Shown: positions 1-8,616, counted from the stretch's first letter. The stretch: DNA of 64,000 nt from Anaerolineales bacterium UBA2395 (GCA_002343775.1 DDSH01000031.1:1-64000), one strand, 5' to 3'. Numbers and translations: made by a program. Notes: generated by a model not told the origin, from the sequence alone.

Positions 1-326
1 CCGGTGTTCAAGTCAATGGCTGCCATCGCCGCCATCTCACGGGTTCGAGCCGTTGTCGGGAACAGGATCAGGTTCGGGCTTTGGGAAGATGCGAGCGCGG
101 CGAGGGTGGAAGCATATACCTCAGCGCGATAATCTGTCAGCGAAGGATCGTCTGCAACGAGGACTTCATCCGCGCCATATTCCACTGCCATTTTTGCAAC
201 GTCATCCACACCAGTGCCGAAAACCAGCGCAACAGCCGTGCCGAAACTTTTTGCCAAGCCAAGCGCCTCCCACGAGGAGGGCTGAACTTCACCTTTGAAG
301 TGGTCGATATAAACAAACGTTTTCAT
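1..326 (-). CDS. etfA: Electron transfer flavoprotein alpha subunit, N-terminal part (gene runs off the window)
   Basis: The frame opens MKTFVYIDHFKGEVQPSS and runs about 108 codons to the window edge. It shows the EtfA/FixB N-terminal fold: a GADEVLVADDPSL segment and the LFPTTARTREMAA stretch that contacts the beta subunit. EtfA carries FAD in its missing C-terminal half and passes electrons from acyl-CoA or similar dehydrogenases to an ETF:quinone oxidoreductase. Its ATG overlaps the etfB stop as ATGA, so the two are translationally coupled. Family assignment is firm; the dehydrogenase partner cannot be judged from here. Confidence 0.93.
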   Translation of the reverse strand, partial: MKTFVYIDHFKGEVQPSSWEALGLAKSFGTAVALVFGTGVDDVAKMAVEYGADEVLVADDPSLTDYRAEVYASTLAALASSQSPNLILFPTTARTREMAAMAAIDLNT

Positions 327-1093
327 AGCACCTTCTCCGCGATGATTTTGTCGGCAAGTTTTTCGGCGATCTCAGCCGGAGTTTCGCCGGTGATCATTTC
401 GATGGTCGCGTCTTGCACGGGCGGGTTCATCAACTCGGTGCGTGTCACGATGGGGGCAGGGGCGCTTGCGCCGATGTCACCGAGTGACCAAACCGGGATG
501 GTCGCCTTCGACGCTTTGCGGATACCCATGAACGACGGGTAGCGCGGTTCGCCAATGCTTTGCACGACGCTCAGCACAACGGGAAGATTCGCTTTCATGA
601 TCTGTCTTCCCTCTTCGATGACTCGTTCCACCGTCACAGCGCTTCCTTCGACCTTGATGCTGCCAGCCAACCCAAGCATGGGCAACCCGAGGACTCTGGC
701 GGTTTGAGCCGGGGTAAGTCCTGCGCCATTATCAAGGGTCTGCCTGCCGAAGATGACCATATCTGCGCCGCCGATCTTTTGGATCGCTGCCGCAAGCACC
801 TTTGCCGCGCCAACGGTATCGAGATTATCGAGCGCCGGGTCCGAAACGAGGACGGCTTCATCCGCGCCCATGGCGAGGGCGTGCTTGAGCGCTTCCTTCG
901 CGGACTCGGGTCCGATGCACAACGCGGTGACGGAGCCGCCGTGGGCTTCCTTCATTTGAAGCGCGCCTTCAACCGCATATTCATCGAACGGGTTGATGAC
1001 CAGCGGCGCGTCCCCCCATGAGACCTGCCCGCCCTCGGCTTTTACCTTCGCTTCCGAGTCGGGGACTTGCTTGATACATGCGATGATTTTCAA
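323..1093 (-). CDS. etfB: Electron transfer flavoprotein beta subunit
   Basis: A full-length 256-aa EtfB/FixA, a usual size. It opens MKIIACIKQVPDSEAKV, has the NPFDEYAVEGAL stretch and, near residues 115-128, the GRQTLDNGAGLTPA segment that shapes the AMP site. With EtfA it makes the soluble heterodimer that carries electrons from flavin dehydrogenases to the membrane quinone pool. It is first of an etfB-etfA pair (4-base ATGA overlap). About 80 bases separate it from the gene upstream on the same strand; no clear terminator is seen there. No dehydrogenase or ETF-QO gene is visible nearby. Confidence 0.95.
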   Translation of the reverse strand: MKIIACIKQVPDSEAKVKAEGGQVSWGDAPLVINPFDEYAVEGALQMKEAHGGSVTALCIGPESAKEALKHALAMGADEAVLVSDPALDNLDTVGAAKVLAAAIQKIGGADMVIFGRQTLDNGAGLTPAQTARVLGLPMLGLAGSIKVEGSAVTVERVIEEGRQIMKANLPVVLSVVQSIGEPRYPSFMGIRKASKATIPVWSLGDIGASAPAPIVTRTELMNPPVQDATIEMITGETPAEIAEKLADKIIAEKVL

Positions 1094-1173
1094 GGTGTTC
1101 CTCCGTGGTTACGTTTCTATCTCTGTCATTGTGCGTGCTGTAAAACAGGTGTCAGCAAAAAATGACAGAAAAA

Positions 1174-1446
1174 TTATCCTAAATATGCCCGTATGACCAT
1201 GACATTCGCAATGAGGACGGCGGCAATGCCAAACAGGCTGAAGATCTTTTGTTCAGTTTCCCAGCGTCGACGGTTTTCAATCCGTCTGCTGAAGAAATTC
1301 TTGAAATAACCCGGGGTGCGATCTAAGCTGTCACGCAGTTCCTGATAATATGCATCGGTTTTGAACCAAAGTTTATAGCTGTTTGAAAGGAACAGCAGAC
1401 TCAGAAGGATAAAGACGAGTACAAATCCGAAGGAAGGTTTTTCCAT
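1174..1446 (-). CDS. Small membrane protein of unknown function
   Basis: A 90-aa protein starting MEKPSFGFVLVFILLSLLFLS. One hydrophobic segment lies at residues 5-22 and a second at about 65-85 (IFSLFGIAAVLIANVMVI), with a basic, aromatic stretch between them. A longer frame begins 36 bases earlier but would overlap the upstream acetyltransferase; the ATG two bases after that gene's stop is preferred. The two genes are probably cotranscribed. No family is recognised. Confidence 0.7.
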   Translation of the reverse strand: MEKPSFGFVLVFILLSLLFLSNSYKLWFKTDAYYQELRDSLDRTPGYFKNFFSRRIENRRRWETEQKIFSLFGIAAVLIANVMVIRAYLG

Positions 1447-1448
1447 GA

Positions 1449-1970
1449 TCAGATATATTTTTCCATGCGGATGTCGGTCCACAGTTTGTTCTGCCAGAAG
1501 GTAAAGTCCGGGATTCTGCCGATCTCGGTGTATCCCATTTTTTGATAAAGCATTTGCGCGGGGGTGTTGAATTCAAAAACGCCCAACTCAATGCGTTTGC
1601 AGCCTGCTTTGACGATCTCATTCTCAAGATGCTTCATCGCTAGTGTACCCAGCCCTTTGCCGCGCGCGCCTTCCTCGCCGATGGTGATGCCAATCCACGC
1701 GGTTCCCGCCTCTTTTTTGTAAAGGTGCGCAGGGTCGATCTGAAAGCTCATTTCACCAACAAGTTGCCCATCCAGATGGATCAAATAAATGCTTTGATGT
1801 TCCAGTCGCTGCGAGATTTCATCCATATTAACCGTGCTTTTTCTTTCAATATCAGCCTGATCGCGATTGGGTCGGGAGATATAGGTCAGCGCCGGGTCAT
1901 TTTCCCATTTGTTCAACGCATCCGCGACTTCGGAGGAGGGTTGGGATAGCCTTGTGAAAAGAGCGTTCAT
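1449..1970 (-). CDS. GNAT-family N-acetyltransferase
   Basis: 173 aa. The acetyl-CoA pyrophosphate-binding signature is visible as EEGARGKGLGTLAMKHLE at about residues 98-115. Strand beta-4 (AWIGITIGEE) precedes it and FNTPAQMLYQKMGYTEIGR, a typical GNAT C-terminal strand/helix, follows. It resembles the RimJ/RimL-type GNATs that acetylate small molecules or protein N-termini. The substrate cannot be inferred. It is followed after two bases by the 90-aa membrane protein. Confidence 0.88.
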   Translation of the reverse strand: MNALFTRLSQPSSEVADALNKWENDPALTYISRPNRDQADIERKSTVNMDEISQRLEHQSIYLIHLDGQLVGEMSFQIDPAHLYKKEAGTAWIGITIGEEGARGKGLGTLAMKHLENEIVKAGCKRIELGVFEFNTPAQMLYQKMGYTEIGRIPDFTFWQNKLWTDIRMEKYI

Positions 1971-1991
1971 TGCATCCTTTTGAGTTGCGGG

Positions 1992-2279
1992 CTATCGAAA
2001 ACTGGAACTGCTGATGATCTTGCCGGTTTCCAGGTTCAGTTCGCAAAAGCGTCCGTCGCTGGTGAAGGTTGAAATGGTCGAATCTTCGTTGAGTTTGATC
2101 TTGGTAAACAATATTCTGGGGTCTGGTTTCTCCGCCTTCCAAAGGATATCTCCATTTGCGTCCACCATGTAGATGTTGGTCTCTTTTACCGGAAAGCCGT
2201 CGGTGCTTTCCATGACGACAACGCCCCTTTTGATTTCGATCAATTTTTCCACCTTTGTGTAAATTGGGATGATTTCCAT
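1992..2279 (-). CDS. Hypothetical small soluble protein
   Basis: 95 aa from MEIIPIYTKVEKLIEI, chosen because GAGG lies about eight bases upstream; an in-frame extension of 28 residues upstream is Arg/Ser-rich and unlikely to be coded. The sequence is beta-rich with repeated turns (YMVDANGDILWKAEKPDP, FTSDGRFCELNLETGKI), as in a single sheet of a propeller-like or lipocalin-like domain. No family is recognised. It lies about 20 bases upstream of the acetyltransferase on the same strand. Confidence 0.65.
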   Translation of the reverse strand: MEIIPIYTKVEKLIEIKRGVVVMESTDGFPVKETNIYMVDANGDILWKAEKPDPRILFTKIKLNEDSTISTFTSDGRFCELNLETGKIISSSSFR

Positions 2280-2490
2280 ATAAATTCCTCGACTCGGGAT
2301 GCTGCGAGTGCGTCTGCTGGCTGTGGGGGGGAGGTCGCCTCGGCTGGCATTATTATATCGCAATCCGCCAAAACCTACCGCTCGGTAGGGAAACTGGAAG
2401 GACGATCTGATACAACATTAACAGGGGTTCTGTAACTTATTCTGTGCATTTGCATCTAATCGATTGACAAGATTTTTGGAGGTATTCAGA

Positions 2491-2745
2491 ATGAATGAAG
2501 TGAAAAACCAACCCAAGGTGCTGATCTTCAGCACGCCATCCTGCTCATTTTGCACCATGGCGAAGAAGTATTTCCGCGAAAAAGGTGTTAAATTCACGGA
2601 TATCGACGTCAGCCGCGATCAGTCGGCAGCGCGCGATATGGTACGCCGTTCCGGTCAGATGGGCGTGCCCGTGATCGACATCGGCGGGAAGATCATTGTC
2701 GGGTTTGACCGCCCGCGGATCAACGCACTGCTTGGAATTAAATAA
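2491..2745 (+). CDS. Glutaredoxin-like thioredoxin-fold protein (NrdH/Grx type)
   Basis: 84 aa, a glutaredoxin length. The redox motif is C18-S-F-C21 in IFSTPSCSFCTMAKKYF. The cis-proline loop appears as MGVPVIDIGGKIIVGFD, where GVPV and the GFD turn are glutaredoxin hallmarks. Start ATG 2491 has GGAGG eight bases upstream; a TTG 27 bases earlier is in frame but has no such site. It probably reduces disulfides or mixed thiols in the cytoplasm. The groES gene follows 25 bases later, so stress-related cotranscription is plausible. Confidence 0.9.
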   Translation: MNEVKNQPKVLIFSTPSCSFCTMAKKYFREKGVKFTDIDVSRDQSAARDMVRRSGQMGVPVIDIGGKIIVGFDRPRINALLGIK

Positions 2746-2769
2746 AACCACTCTCAAGGAGATTCATCA

Positions 2770-3042
2770 ATGGCAAAAGTCAATATTCAACCGCTTGGGA
2801 CGCGTGTCCTGATCAAACCGCTGGAGCAGGAAAGCAAGACTTCTTCTGGCTTGTTCCTGCCCGAAACCGCCAAAGAAAAGCCGCAGACGGGCGAAGTGGT
2901 GGCTGTGGGTGAGGATGAAAGCATCGTCCTCAAGCCAAAGGACAGGGTGCTTTTCGCCAAGTACAGCGGAACCGAGTTCAAATATGACGGTGTGGAGTAT
3001 CTGTTGCTCGAATCGAACGATGTGCTTGCCCGCTTGAACTAA
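2770..3042 (+). CDS. groES: Co-chaperonin GroES (Cpn10)
   Basis: 90 aa with the Cpn10 signature at the start (IQPLGTRVLIKPL) and the mobile loop KTSSGLFLPETAKEKPQTGEV. The cap of the GroEL folding chamber is its known role. AAGGAG stands seven bases before the ATG. Unusually, no groEL follows: the next downstream element is a hairpin, then a minus-strand micro-ORF and a tRNA. The partner groEL must lie elsewhere. Confidence 0.95.
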   Translation: MAKVNIQPLGTRVLIKPLEQESKTSSGLFLPETAKEKPQTGEVVAVGEDESIVLKPKDRVLFAKYSGTEFKYDGVEYLLLESNDVLARLN

Positions 3043-3068
3043 CCTGTTTCCCCAATTGTTAAAACAAA

Positions 3069-3100
3069 AGCCCGACGCGTGTTACGAAATGCGTCGGGCT
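3069..3100. terminator. Hairpin between groES and a convergent micro-ORF
   Basis: A perfect 10-bp stem, AGCCCGACGC with GCGTCGGGCT, and a 12-base loop. The plus side lacks a T-run, but read on the minus strand the stem is followed by TTTTGTTTT, so it is a good intrinsic terminator for the minus-strand 38-codon gene and may also trim groES mRNA. Confidence 0.8.
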
Positions 3101-3121
3101 AATGGTTGGGGTGATCTTCCA

Positions 3122-3238
3122 TCATTGCTCCTGGACTCCCATATTGCTGAGTTCCTCCGGGCTGTACTGCGCGACGAACAGGTCAGATCCAGCCAGGGCG
3201 AGCAGTAGAACGGCGACCACTACTGCAAGTACGAACAT
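3122..3238 (-). CDS. 38-aa single-pass membrane peptide
   Basis: A micro-gene starting MFVLAVVVAVLLLALAGSDL: one hydrophobic helix (residues 2-17) followed by a short polar tail ending NMGVQEQ. An AAGGAG ribosome-binding site stands seven bases upstream of the ATG, and a strong minus-strand terminator follows about 20 bases after the stop. SD, start, amphipathic layout and terminator together argue that this is a real gene. No function or family is recognised. Confidence 0.6.
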   Translation of the reverse strand: MFVLAVVVAVLLLALAGSDLFVAQYSPEELSNMGVQEQ

Positions 3239-3470
3239 GTTGCAACTCCTTTCTGTTGATACCAATATAACGAATTTCAGTGCAAAAGGTTACTCCCCTA
3301 ACAGTACTGTAATGGAAAAACAATACAATTTTGAAAGGGATGCGCAATGGACGTTGACTCTGCGGATTTTGTTCCAGTGAGAGAGTGGAAATGCATTGGA
3401 AGTTGATGATCTTCCTTATTGACATTCCACTTATTTGAGATAAAATACATCCCGCCAATCAAATGGATAT

Positions 3471-3557
<87 letters not shown>

Positions 3558-3559
3558 CA

Positions 3560-3585
3560 AGACCCGCATCTGCGGGTCTTTTTTT
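3560..3585 (+). terminator. Terminator of tRNA-Leu
   Basis: Nine-base stem AGACCCGCA / TGCGGGTCT with a 2-base gap, run straight into seven T residues, three bases after the tRNA CCA. Confidence 0.9.
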
Positions 3586-3667
3586 ATGGTGAGAATCCGC
3601 TTTCGGCGGGGAAAGAAGCGGAGCGCGATCCTGATGATTCGCACCAGCAAAAAGTGGACAAGGGTGG

Positions 3668-3673
3668 TATAAT
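3668..3673 (+). promoter_or_regulatory. Candidate -10 box for gyrA
   Basis: A perfect TATAAT lies about 145 bases before gyrA. No good -35 stands 16-18 bases upstream; TGGACA is only seven bases away. If used, it gives a long leader that contains the hairpin at 3708-3741. Confidence 0.35.
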
Positions 3674-3707
3674 TGCACTATAAATAAGCGCTTTCTTCAT
3701 CTAATGC

Positions 3708-3741
3708 GACACGAAGTTTCCCCCCATCTTCGTGTCTTTTT
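3708..3741 (+). terminator. Hairpin with T-run in the gyrA leader
   Basis: GACACGAAG pairs with CTTCGTGTC over an 11-base loop and is followed by five Ts. It lies about 75 bases upstream of the gyrA ATG, after the candidate -10, so it is either a backup terminator or an attenuator of gyrA. Confidence 0.7.
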
Positions 3742-3816
3742 ATGCCACTTTCCCAAGCAAAATCGTTGCGGGGGATTCCCAAAACAACCGGCTGGCTTCA
3801 TTAAAAAAGGATTTTT

Positions 3817-6333
3817 ATGGCTGAAGAGAACATGATCGCAGGAAATATCGAGTCGGTGGATATCGACGCTCAGATGCGCACCGCCTATCTGGATTACGCC
3901 ATGAGCGTGATCGTGGCGCGTGCCCTGCCCGATGCCCGCGACGGGTTGAAACCCGTCCACCGGCGTATTTTGTATGCCATGCATGAGTTGGGCTTGCGTT
4001 CCAATTCGGCATTTAAGAAATCTGCCCGTATTGTGGGTGAGGTGCTGGGCAAATATCACCCGCACGGCGATTCGGCGGTGTATGAGTCGATGGCGCGCAT
4101 GGCGCAGGATTTTTCCATGCGCTACCTGCTGGTGGATGGTCAGGGGAACTTCGGTTCGGTGGATGGCGACGCTCCGGCGGCGATGCGTTATACCGAAGCC
4201 CGCCTGCAAAAAATGGCAGAGGAATTGCTGGCGGATCTGGAAAAGGATACGGTGAATTTCGGTCCGAACTTCGATGATTCGCTTCAGGAGCCCCTTGTCC
4301 TGCCAGCTCGTATCCCGAACCTTCTCCTCAACGGAGCCTCGGGTATCGCGGTCGGTATGGCGACGAACATCCCGCCGCAGAACCTGCGTGAGTTGACCGC
4401 TGCCATTAATTATCTGATCGACAACCATGAGCGGCAGGATGACATCACGGTCGAAGACCTGATGAAGTTCGTGCCGGGACCGGACTTCCCGACTGGCGGC
4501 ATGATCGTCGGTACGGAAGGGATCATCTCGGCGTATGGAACCGGGCGCGGTCGCATCGTGATGCGCGGCATTGCGCACATCGAGGAAGGCAAGGGCGGGC
4601 GGTATCAGATCAATATCACGGAAATCCCGTACCAGGTCAATAAATCGAGCCTGATCGAGCGTATTGCCGAGCTGGTGCGCGAGGACAAGATCGACCAGAT
4701 CTCGGACATGCGCGACGAATCAGACAAGCGCGGCATGAGCATCGTCATCGAGTTGAAGCGCGGTGCGCAGCCAAAAAAGGTGCTGAACCAGCTCTACAAG
4801 TACACTGCGCTGCAATCCACCTTTGGTGTGCAGATGCTCGCACTGGTGGATGGGGAACCGCGTACCCTGCCTCTCAAACGTCTGCTTCAAATTTTCATCG
4901 AGCATCGGCAGGAAGTCATCACCCGCCGTTCGCAATTTGAACTGGATAAGGCGAAGGCGCGCCTGCACATTTTGGATGGTTTGCTGATCGCGCTCAATAA
5001 CATCGACGCTGTCATCAAGACCATCCGCGAGGCGGAGGACGCCGATAAAGCCAAGACCAATTTGATGACACGCTTCAAACTCAGCGAGATCCAGGCGCAG
5101 GCAATTTTGGATATGCAGCTGCGTCGCCTTGCCGCCCTCGAACGATGGAAGATCGAAGAAGAACACAAGCAAGTCCGTGCAACCATTGAATATCTTGAAG
5201 ACCTGCTCGCAAACCCGAATAAAATCCTCGCGCTCATCAAAGAGGATTTGACCGAACTGACAGAAAAATACGGCGATGATCGCCGCACACGCATCTCTGC
5301 CGAGGCGAAGGAAGATATTCACGAAGAAGACCTTGTCCCGGATGAATCGGTGCTGATCAGCCTGACCGAACGTGGATATATCAAACGTGTTGCCGCATCC
5401 GCTTTCCGGTCTCAGAGCCGCGGCGGGCGTGGTGTTAAGGGTCACACCACCAAGGATGAGGATGAAGTTGTGATGCTCATCCCGGCGCGCAGCCTTGATA
5501 CGATGCTCTTCTTCTCGGACAAAGGCAAAGTCTATTCCGAAAAGGTTTATCAGATCCCCGACCTCGACCGCGCTACCAAGGGTATTCCACTGGTCAATAT
5601 TCTGTCGCTGGGACCCAACGAAAAGGTCACAGCCGCCATGTCCATCCGTGAATTTACGCCGGATCACTACTGTGTGTTGATGACCGGACGTGGACGCATT
5701 AAACGTGTCACTATGGAAGAGTTCGCTTCGGTCCGCCCCTCGGGCTTGATCGCCATGAACCTGGACGACGGCGACACCCTGGGCTGGGCACGCCTGACGT
5801 CCGGCAAGGACGAGATCATCATCATCACCGAAAACGGACAGGCGTTGCGCTTCAATGAGAGCAAGGTCCGTGCCATGGGCAGGCAGGCGGCAGGGGTGCA
5901 AGGCATCAAACTCAAGAAAGAGGATGCCGTCACCAGCATGGACGTGGTTGAGAAGGACGGGGCATTACTGGTCGTCACTACGAGCGGATTTGGCAAACAA
6001 ACCCCGCTGACCGAATATGCACCAAAGGGTCGTGCCACAAGCGGTATCTCCACCATCGACCAGAAAGCCTTGAAAGATATAGGCAAGATCGCGGCTGCGC
6101 GTGTGGTTCAAAAGGAAGATGACCTGACCATCATGACCGCCAACGGGGTTACGATCCGTTTGAAGGTGAAGGATGTGAAGCAATCCGGGCGTTCGACGCG
6201 CGGTGTGCATCTCATTAAACCGCAGGAAGGTGATAGTGTCGCTTCTGTGGCGCGCATCTCGGCTGAGGACTTAAAGAAAGTTGGGGCTCAAATGGAGGAA
6301 AAAGAAGCCGAAGCCCAGCCGAAGTTGGTGTAA
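3817..6333 (+). CDS. gyrA: DNA gyrase subunit A
   Basis: 838 aa, normal for GyrA. The breakage-reunion domain starts with the DYAMSVIVARALPDARDGLKP stretch and has the active-site tyrosine Y125 in AAMRYTEARL. The quinolone-determining region reads HPHGDSAVYE with S86 and E90 at the positions of E. coli S83/D87, a sensitive-type pattern. A GyrA-box variant (SRGGRGVKG, about residue 540) favours gyrase over ParC, and six beta-pinwheel repeats follow. The tail is acidic (EEKEAEAQ). It wraps DNA and, with GyrB, introduces negative supercoils. gyrB is not in the window. Confidence 0.96.
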   Translation: MAEENMIAGNIESVDIDAQMRTAYLDYAMSVIVARALPDARDGLKPVHRRILYAMHELGLRSNSAFKKSARIVGEVLGKYHPHGDSAVYESMARMAQDFSMRYLLVDGQGNFGSVDGDAPAAMRYTEARLQKMAEELLADLEKDTVNFGPNFDDSLQEPLVLPARIPNLLLNGASGIAVGMATNIPPQNLRELTAAINYLIDNHERQDDITVEDLMKFVPGPDFPTGGMIVGTEGIISAYGTGRGRIVMRGIAHIEEGKGGRYQINITEIPYQVNKSSLIERIAELVREDKIDQISDMRDESDKRGMSIVIELKRGAQPKKVLNQLYKYTALQSTFGVQMLALVDGEPRTLPLKRLLQIFIEHRQEVITRRSQFELDKAKARLHILDGLLIALNNIDAVIKTIREAEDADKAKTNLMTRFKLSEIQAQAILDMQLRRLAALERWKIEEEHKQVRATIEYLEDLLANPNKILALIKEDLTELTEKYGDDRRTRISAEAKEDIHEEDLVPDESVLISLTERGYIKRVAASAFRSQSRGGRGVKGHTTKDEDEVVMLIPARSLDTMLFFSDKGKVYSEKVYQIPDLDRATKGIPLVNILSLGPNEKVTAAMSIREFTPDHYCVLMTGRGRIKRVTMEEFASVRPSGLIAMNLDDGDTLGWARLTSGKDEIIIITENGQALRFNESKVRAMGRQAAGVQGIKLKKEDAVTSMDVVEKDGALLVVTTSGFGKQTPLTEYAPKGRATSGISTIDQKALKDIGKIAAARVVQKEDDLTIMTANGVTIRLKVKDVKQSGRSTRGVHLIKPQEGDSVASVARISAEDLKKVGAQMEEKEAEAQPKLV

Positions 6334-6357
6334 TGCCCATTCCAAAATTAAACAAAA

Positions 6358-6382
6358 ACAGGCAAGGACATACCTCGCCTGT
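6358..6382 (-). terminator. Terminator between gyrA and a convergent small gene
   Basis: ACAGGC pairs with GCCTGT, extended by AAGG/CCT with a bulge. Read on the minus strand it ends in TTTTTG, which suits the 72-aa gene; on the plus strand the T-run is weak. Confidence 0.6.
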
Positions 6383-6398
6383 TCAATTTAATTTACCC

Positions 6399-6617
6399 TT
6401 ACAGCACAAACTTCCCAAACACAAACAGCGCCAGTGAACCGATGATGCAGGTTGCCATCATCAAAAGGAACACCAGCACAAAGCGCTGGAATGATGTCAT
6501 GCCGAGGAAGCGTCCCGGTGTTCCGCTCGAATAAGATGACGAAGCAGGCTGATAGGTAGCTTCGCCTTCCTCATAAAAAGGTTTGGATGCGGCATCATTT
6601 CGAAGATCGTCAAACAT
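6399..6617 (-). CDS. Small C-terminally anchored membrane protein
   Basis: 72 aa starting MFDDLRNDAASKPF. The first half is polar with a Ser/Tyr-rich stretch (QPASSSYSSGTPG); the second half is one strongly hydrophobic helix (VLVFLLMMATCIIGSLALFVFG). The layout is that of a tail-anchored or single-pass protein. No family is recognised. It lies 28 bases after birA on the same strand and probably shares its transcript. Confidence 0.7.
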   Translation of the reverse strand: MFDDLRNDAASKPFYEEGEATYQPASSSYSSGTPGRFLGMTSFQRFVLVFLLMMATCIIGSLALFVFGKFVL

Positions 6618-6644
6618 GGAAACCTCGTCTTTTCTAAAAGTATA

Positions 6645-7427
6645 TCACGCGATGGGGCGCAGGCTGACATCCCCAAAACGGACAATAATGGATTTGTCAT
6701 GCTCATCGCGCAGGCGCAGGCTGCCATCGGATTCAAGCCCGTCCAGTCTGCCAGTGACGAGTTCTCCGCTTCCCGCCTGGATTTGAACCACCTCGCCACG
6801 ATACGCCAATTTCTCCTCCCAGGCAGAAATGATCGTATCCGTCCCGATCTGCTCGCGCCAGGCAAGCAGGGCGTGTAGAACCTCGTACAACACGTCCTCG
6901 CGTTGCGGCGCCGACGTTCCCAATTCGTCTGCAAGGCTGGTGGCGGGGAATTGCAACTTCTCCCGCGGCGGCACGGCTTCCTTGCAGACGTTAATGCCCA
7001 TGCCGACCACCAGCGAATCGACATCCTCGCCTGCCCAGACGGATTCGATCAAAATTCCCGCCAGTTTTTTTCCATCGACCAAAATATCATTGGGCCATTT
7101 GATCTGGGGAGACAGCCCAAGTTTCAGACAGGCATCCGCTATGGAGAGGGCTGCCAAGCCCACGGTCCGCGAGAGATGCGGGCGCATGGGCGCGGCGGGG
7201 CGCAGGATGAGGCTCATCGCAAGGGCGCTGCCTTTAGGCGTGAACCATTTTCGGTCGAGCCGTCCGCGCCCCTGCGTCTGTTCATCTGCAATGACCAATG
7301 AGACATCCTTTGCGCCTTCTGCCGCCCACGCCAGCGCCTCGTCGTTGGTGGAGCCGATGGAGTCGAAGTAACGCAAGCCGCCGGGGTTTAGTTTGGAGAG
7401 CGATTTTTTGAGGGAGGATTCGTTCAT
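6645..7427 (-). CDS. birA: Biotin--[biotin carboxyl-carrier protein] ligase, monofunctional
   Basis: 260 aa from MNESSLKKSLSKLNPGG. The catalytic core shows the biotinyl-AMP loop GRGR (residues 53-56), KWPNDI (110-115) and DGKKLAGILIE with the biotin-binding lysine, then a small SH3-like C-terminal domain ending DVSLRPIA. The usual N-terminal winged helix of bifunctional BirA is absent, so it is a ligase but not a repressor. An in-frame extension of 55 codons upstream runs through a palindrome and the end of the neighbouring gene and is rejected. Its product biotinylates acyl-CoA carboxylases. Confidence 0.93.
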   Translation of the reverse strand: MNESSLKKSLSKLNPGGLRYFDSIGSTNDEALAWAAEGAKDVSLVIADEQTQGRGRLDRKWFTPKGSALAMSLILRPAAPMRPHLSRTVGLAALSIADACLKLGLSPQIKWPNDILVDGKKLAGILIESVWAGEDVDSLVVGMGINVCKEAVPPREKLQFPATSLADELGTSAPQREDVLYEVLHALLAWREQIGTDTIISAWEEKLAYRGEVVQIQAGSGELVTGRLDGLESDGSLRLRDEHDKSIIVRFGDVSLRPIA

Positions 7428-7437
7428 GGAATTAAAA

Positions 7438-7466
7438 GACCTGCAGGTTTTCAAAACCTGCAGGTC
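7438..7466. terminator. 29-bp palindromic hairpin between the M23 gene and birA
   Basis: Fourteen bases, GACCTGCAGGTTTT, are repeated inverted around a single central base. On the minus strand it is followed by TTTTAATT, so it should terminate the peptidase transcript. It ends only 11 bases before the birA ATG, so birA needs read-through or an internal promoter. Confidence 0.75.
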
Positions 7467-7473
7467 TGATCGT

Positions 7474-8601
7474 TTACTGAACAATATCGTACGGGTTGAT
7501 GTTCGCGCCGCCGACACGGATCTCGAAGTGCAGGTGCGCGCCGAAGGAATTACCGGTATTTCCGGAAAGCCCGACGACCGCACCCTGACCAACGGTCTGG
7601 CATTGCGAGACGAAGATCGTGCTCAAGTGGGCGTAGACGGTCACATAGCCGTTGCCGTGATCGATCTGTACCACGTTGCCGTAGCCGTAGTTCCAGCCGC
7701 CCTGAGCCATCGTTACCACGCCCGTCCCCGCCGCGTACACATTCGAGCCTTCCGGCGCGCTGATGTCAATGCCGAGATGCCCGGGTCCGTACGCATTTCC
7801 TGAAAGCGTATGGTCGTCTGCGGGCCAACCGAAGCCGCTTGCCACAGGTCCGCCGCCGCAGGTGTTGGCAGCATTTGAGCCGCCGGTCCCCGTGTTTGCG
7901 CCGCGAGCCGCTGTTTGCAAGTCTGCCGCCCAGTTGCGCAGTTCGCGCGATCCGCCGGGGATCATCACAATGGTGCCGGGTTCAATGGTCGGATTCGTCA
8001 GGTCGATCTGGTTGCCGGGGAAGTTGATGATGTCTTCAGGTTCTGCAAAGAATTCTTTTGCAACGCTCTCGAACGTATCCCCTGCCTGCCACTCGTAATA
8101 CAAGCCGTCCACCGGCGGGATGGTCAACTCCATGCCGGGGCGCAGGTTGTGCGGATTATCCTCCAATTGTTCGTTGACATAGAGGATGGTTTCGGATTTG
8201 ACTTGATAGGTCTCCGCAATGCGGTACATTGAATCGCCGCGCACCACACGATAGAGGGACGACTCATAACGTGGTCGTTCGGGGATATTGGTCTTCAGCT
8301 GCAGTTTACGCAGAATGGCAGAAAACCCGCCTCCACCCTGACTGAGAGCGGGTTCGCCAACCTGAGGTTGACCTTCCTCTGCGAGCGGTGTCGGCTCCGC
8401 CGGGACGGTTACCACGGTAGGCGGGATGGTGCTCTTGTAATAAAGAGTCCCACCCAGCAGACTGACAACAAGCACAATGGTCAGCACCCAACTGACGATG
8501 GAAAAACGATCCGCTTTGTGCCTGGGTTTCGGCTCGTTTTCCGCAGTCGCTGGCTCTGGTTGTTGCTTCTTATTATTAAATCGTTCCAGAAATTTTTTCA
8601 T
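7474..8601 (-). CDS. Membrane-anchored LysM / M23 murein endopeptidase
   Basis: 375 aa. Residues 1-32 are basic and cytoplasmic, 33-54 form a signal anchor (IVSWVLTIVLVVSLLGG), then a Pro/Gln-rich linker. Two LysM domains sit at about 116-162 (YRVVRGDSMYRIAETYQV) and 168-215. The C-terminal M23 (LytM) domain has H275-x3-D279 in GHLGID and H356-x-H358 in GAHLHFE, the complete zinc set. The LysM domains bind peptidoglycan or a related glycan and the M23 domain should cut peptide cross-links. It lies just downstream of rho on the same strand. Confidence 0.92.
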   Translation of the reverse strand: MKKFLERFNNKKQQPEPATAENEPKPRHKADRFSIVSWVLTIVLVVSLLGGTLYYKSTIPPTVVTVPAEPTPLAEEGQPQVGEPALSQGGGGFSAILRKLQLKTNIPERPRYESSLYRVVRGDSMYRIAETYQVKSETILYVNEQLEDNPHNLRPGMELTIPPVDGLYYEWQAGDTFESVAKEFFAEPEDIINFPGNQIDLTNPTIEPGTIVMIPGGSRELRNWAADLQTAARGANTGTGGSNAANTCGGGPVASGFGWPADDHTLSGNAYGPGHLGIDISAPEGSNVYAAGTGVVTMAQGGWNYGYGNVVQIDHGNGYVTVYAHLSTIFVSQCQTVGQGAVVGLSGNTGNSFGAHLHFEIRVGGANINPYDIVQ

Positions 8602-8616
8602 TCGTAATGAACTAAG

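Noticed and set aside
4720..5901. 393-codon frame antisense to gyrA
   Set aside because: His/Gln/Arg-rich composition, opposite to a certain gyrA; codon shadow.
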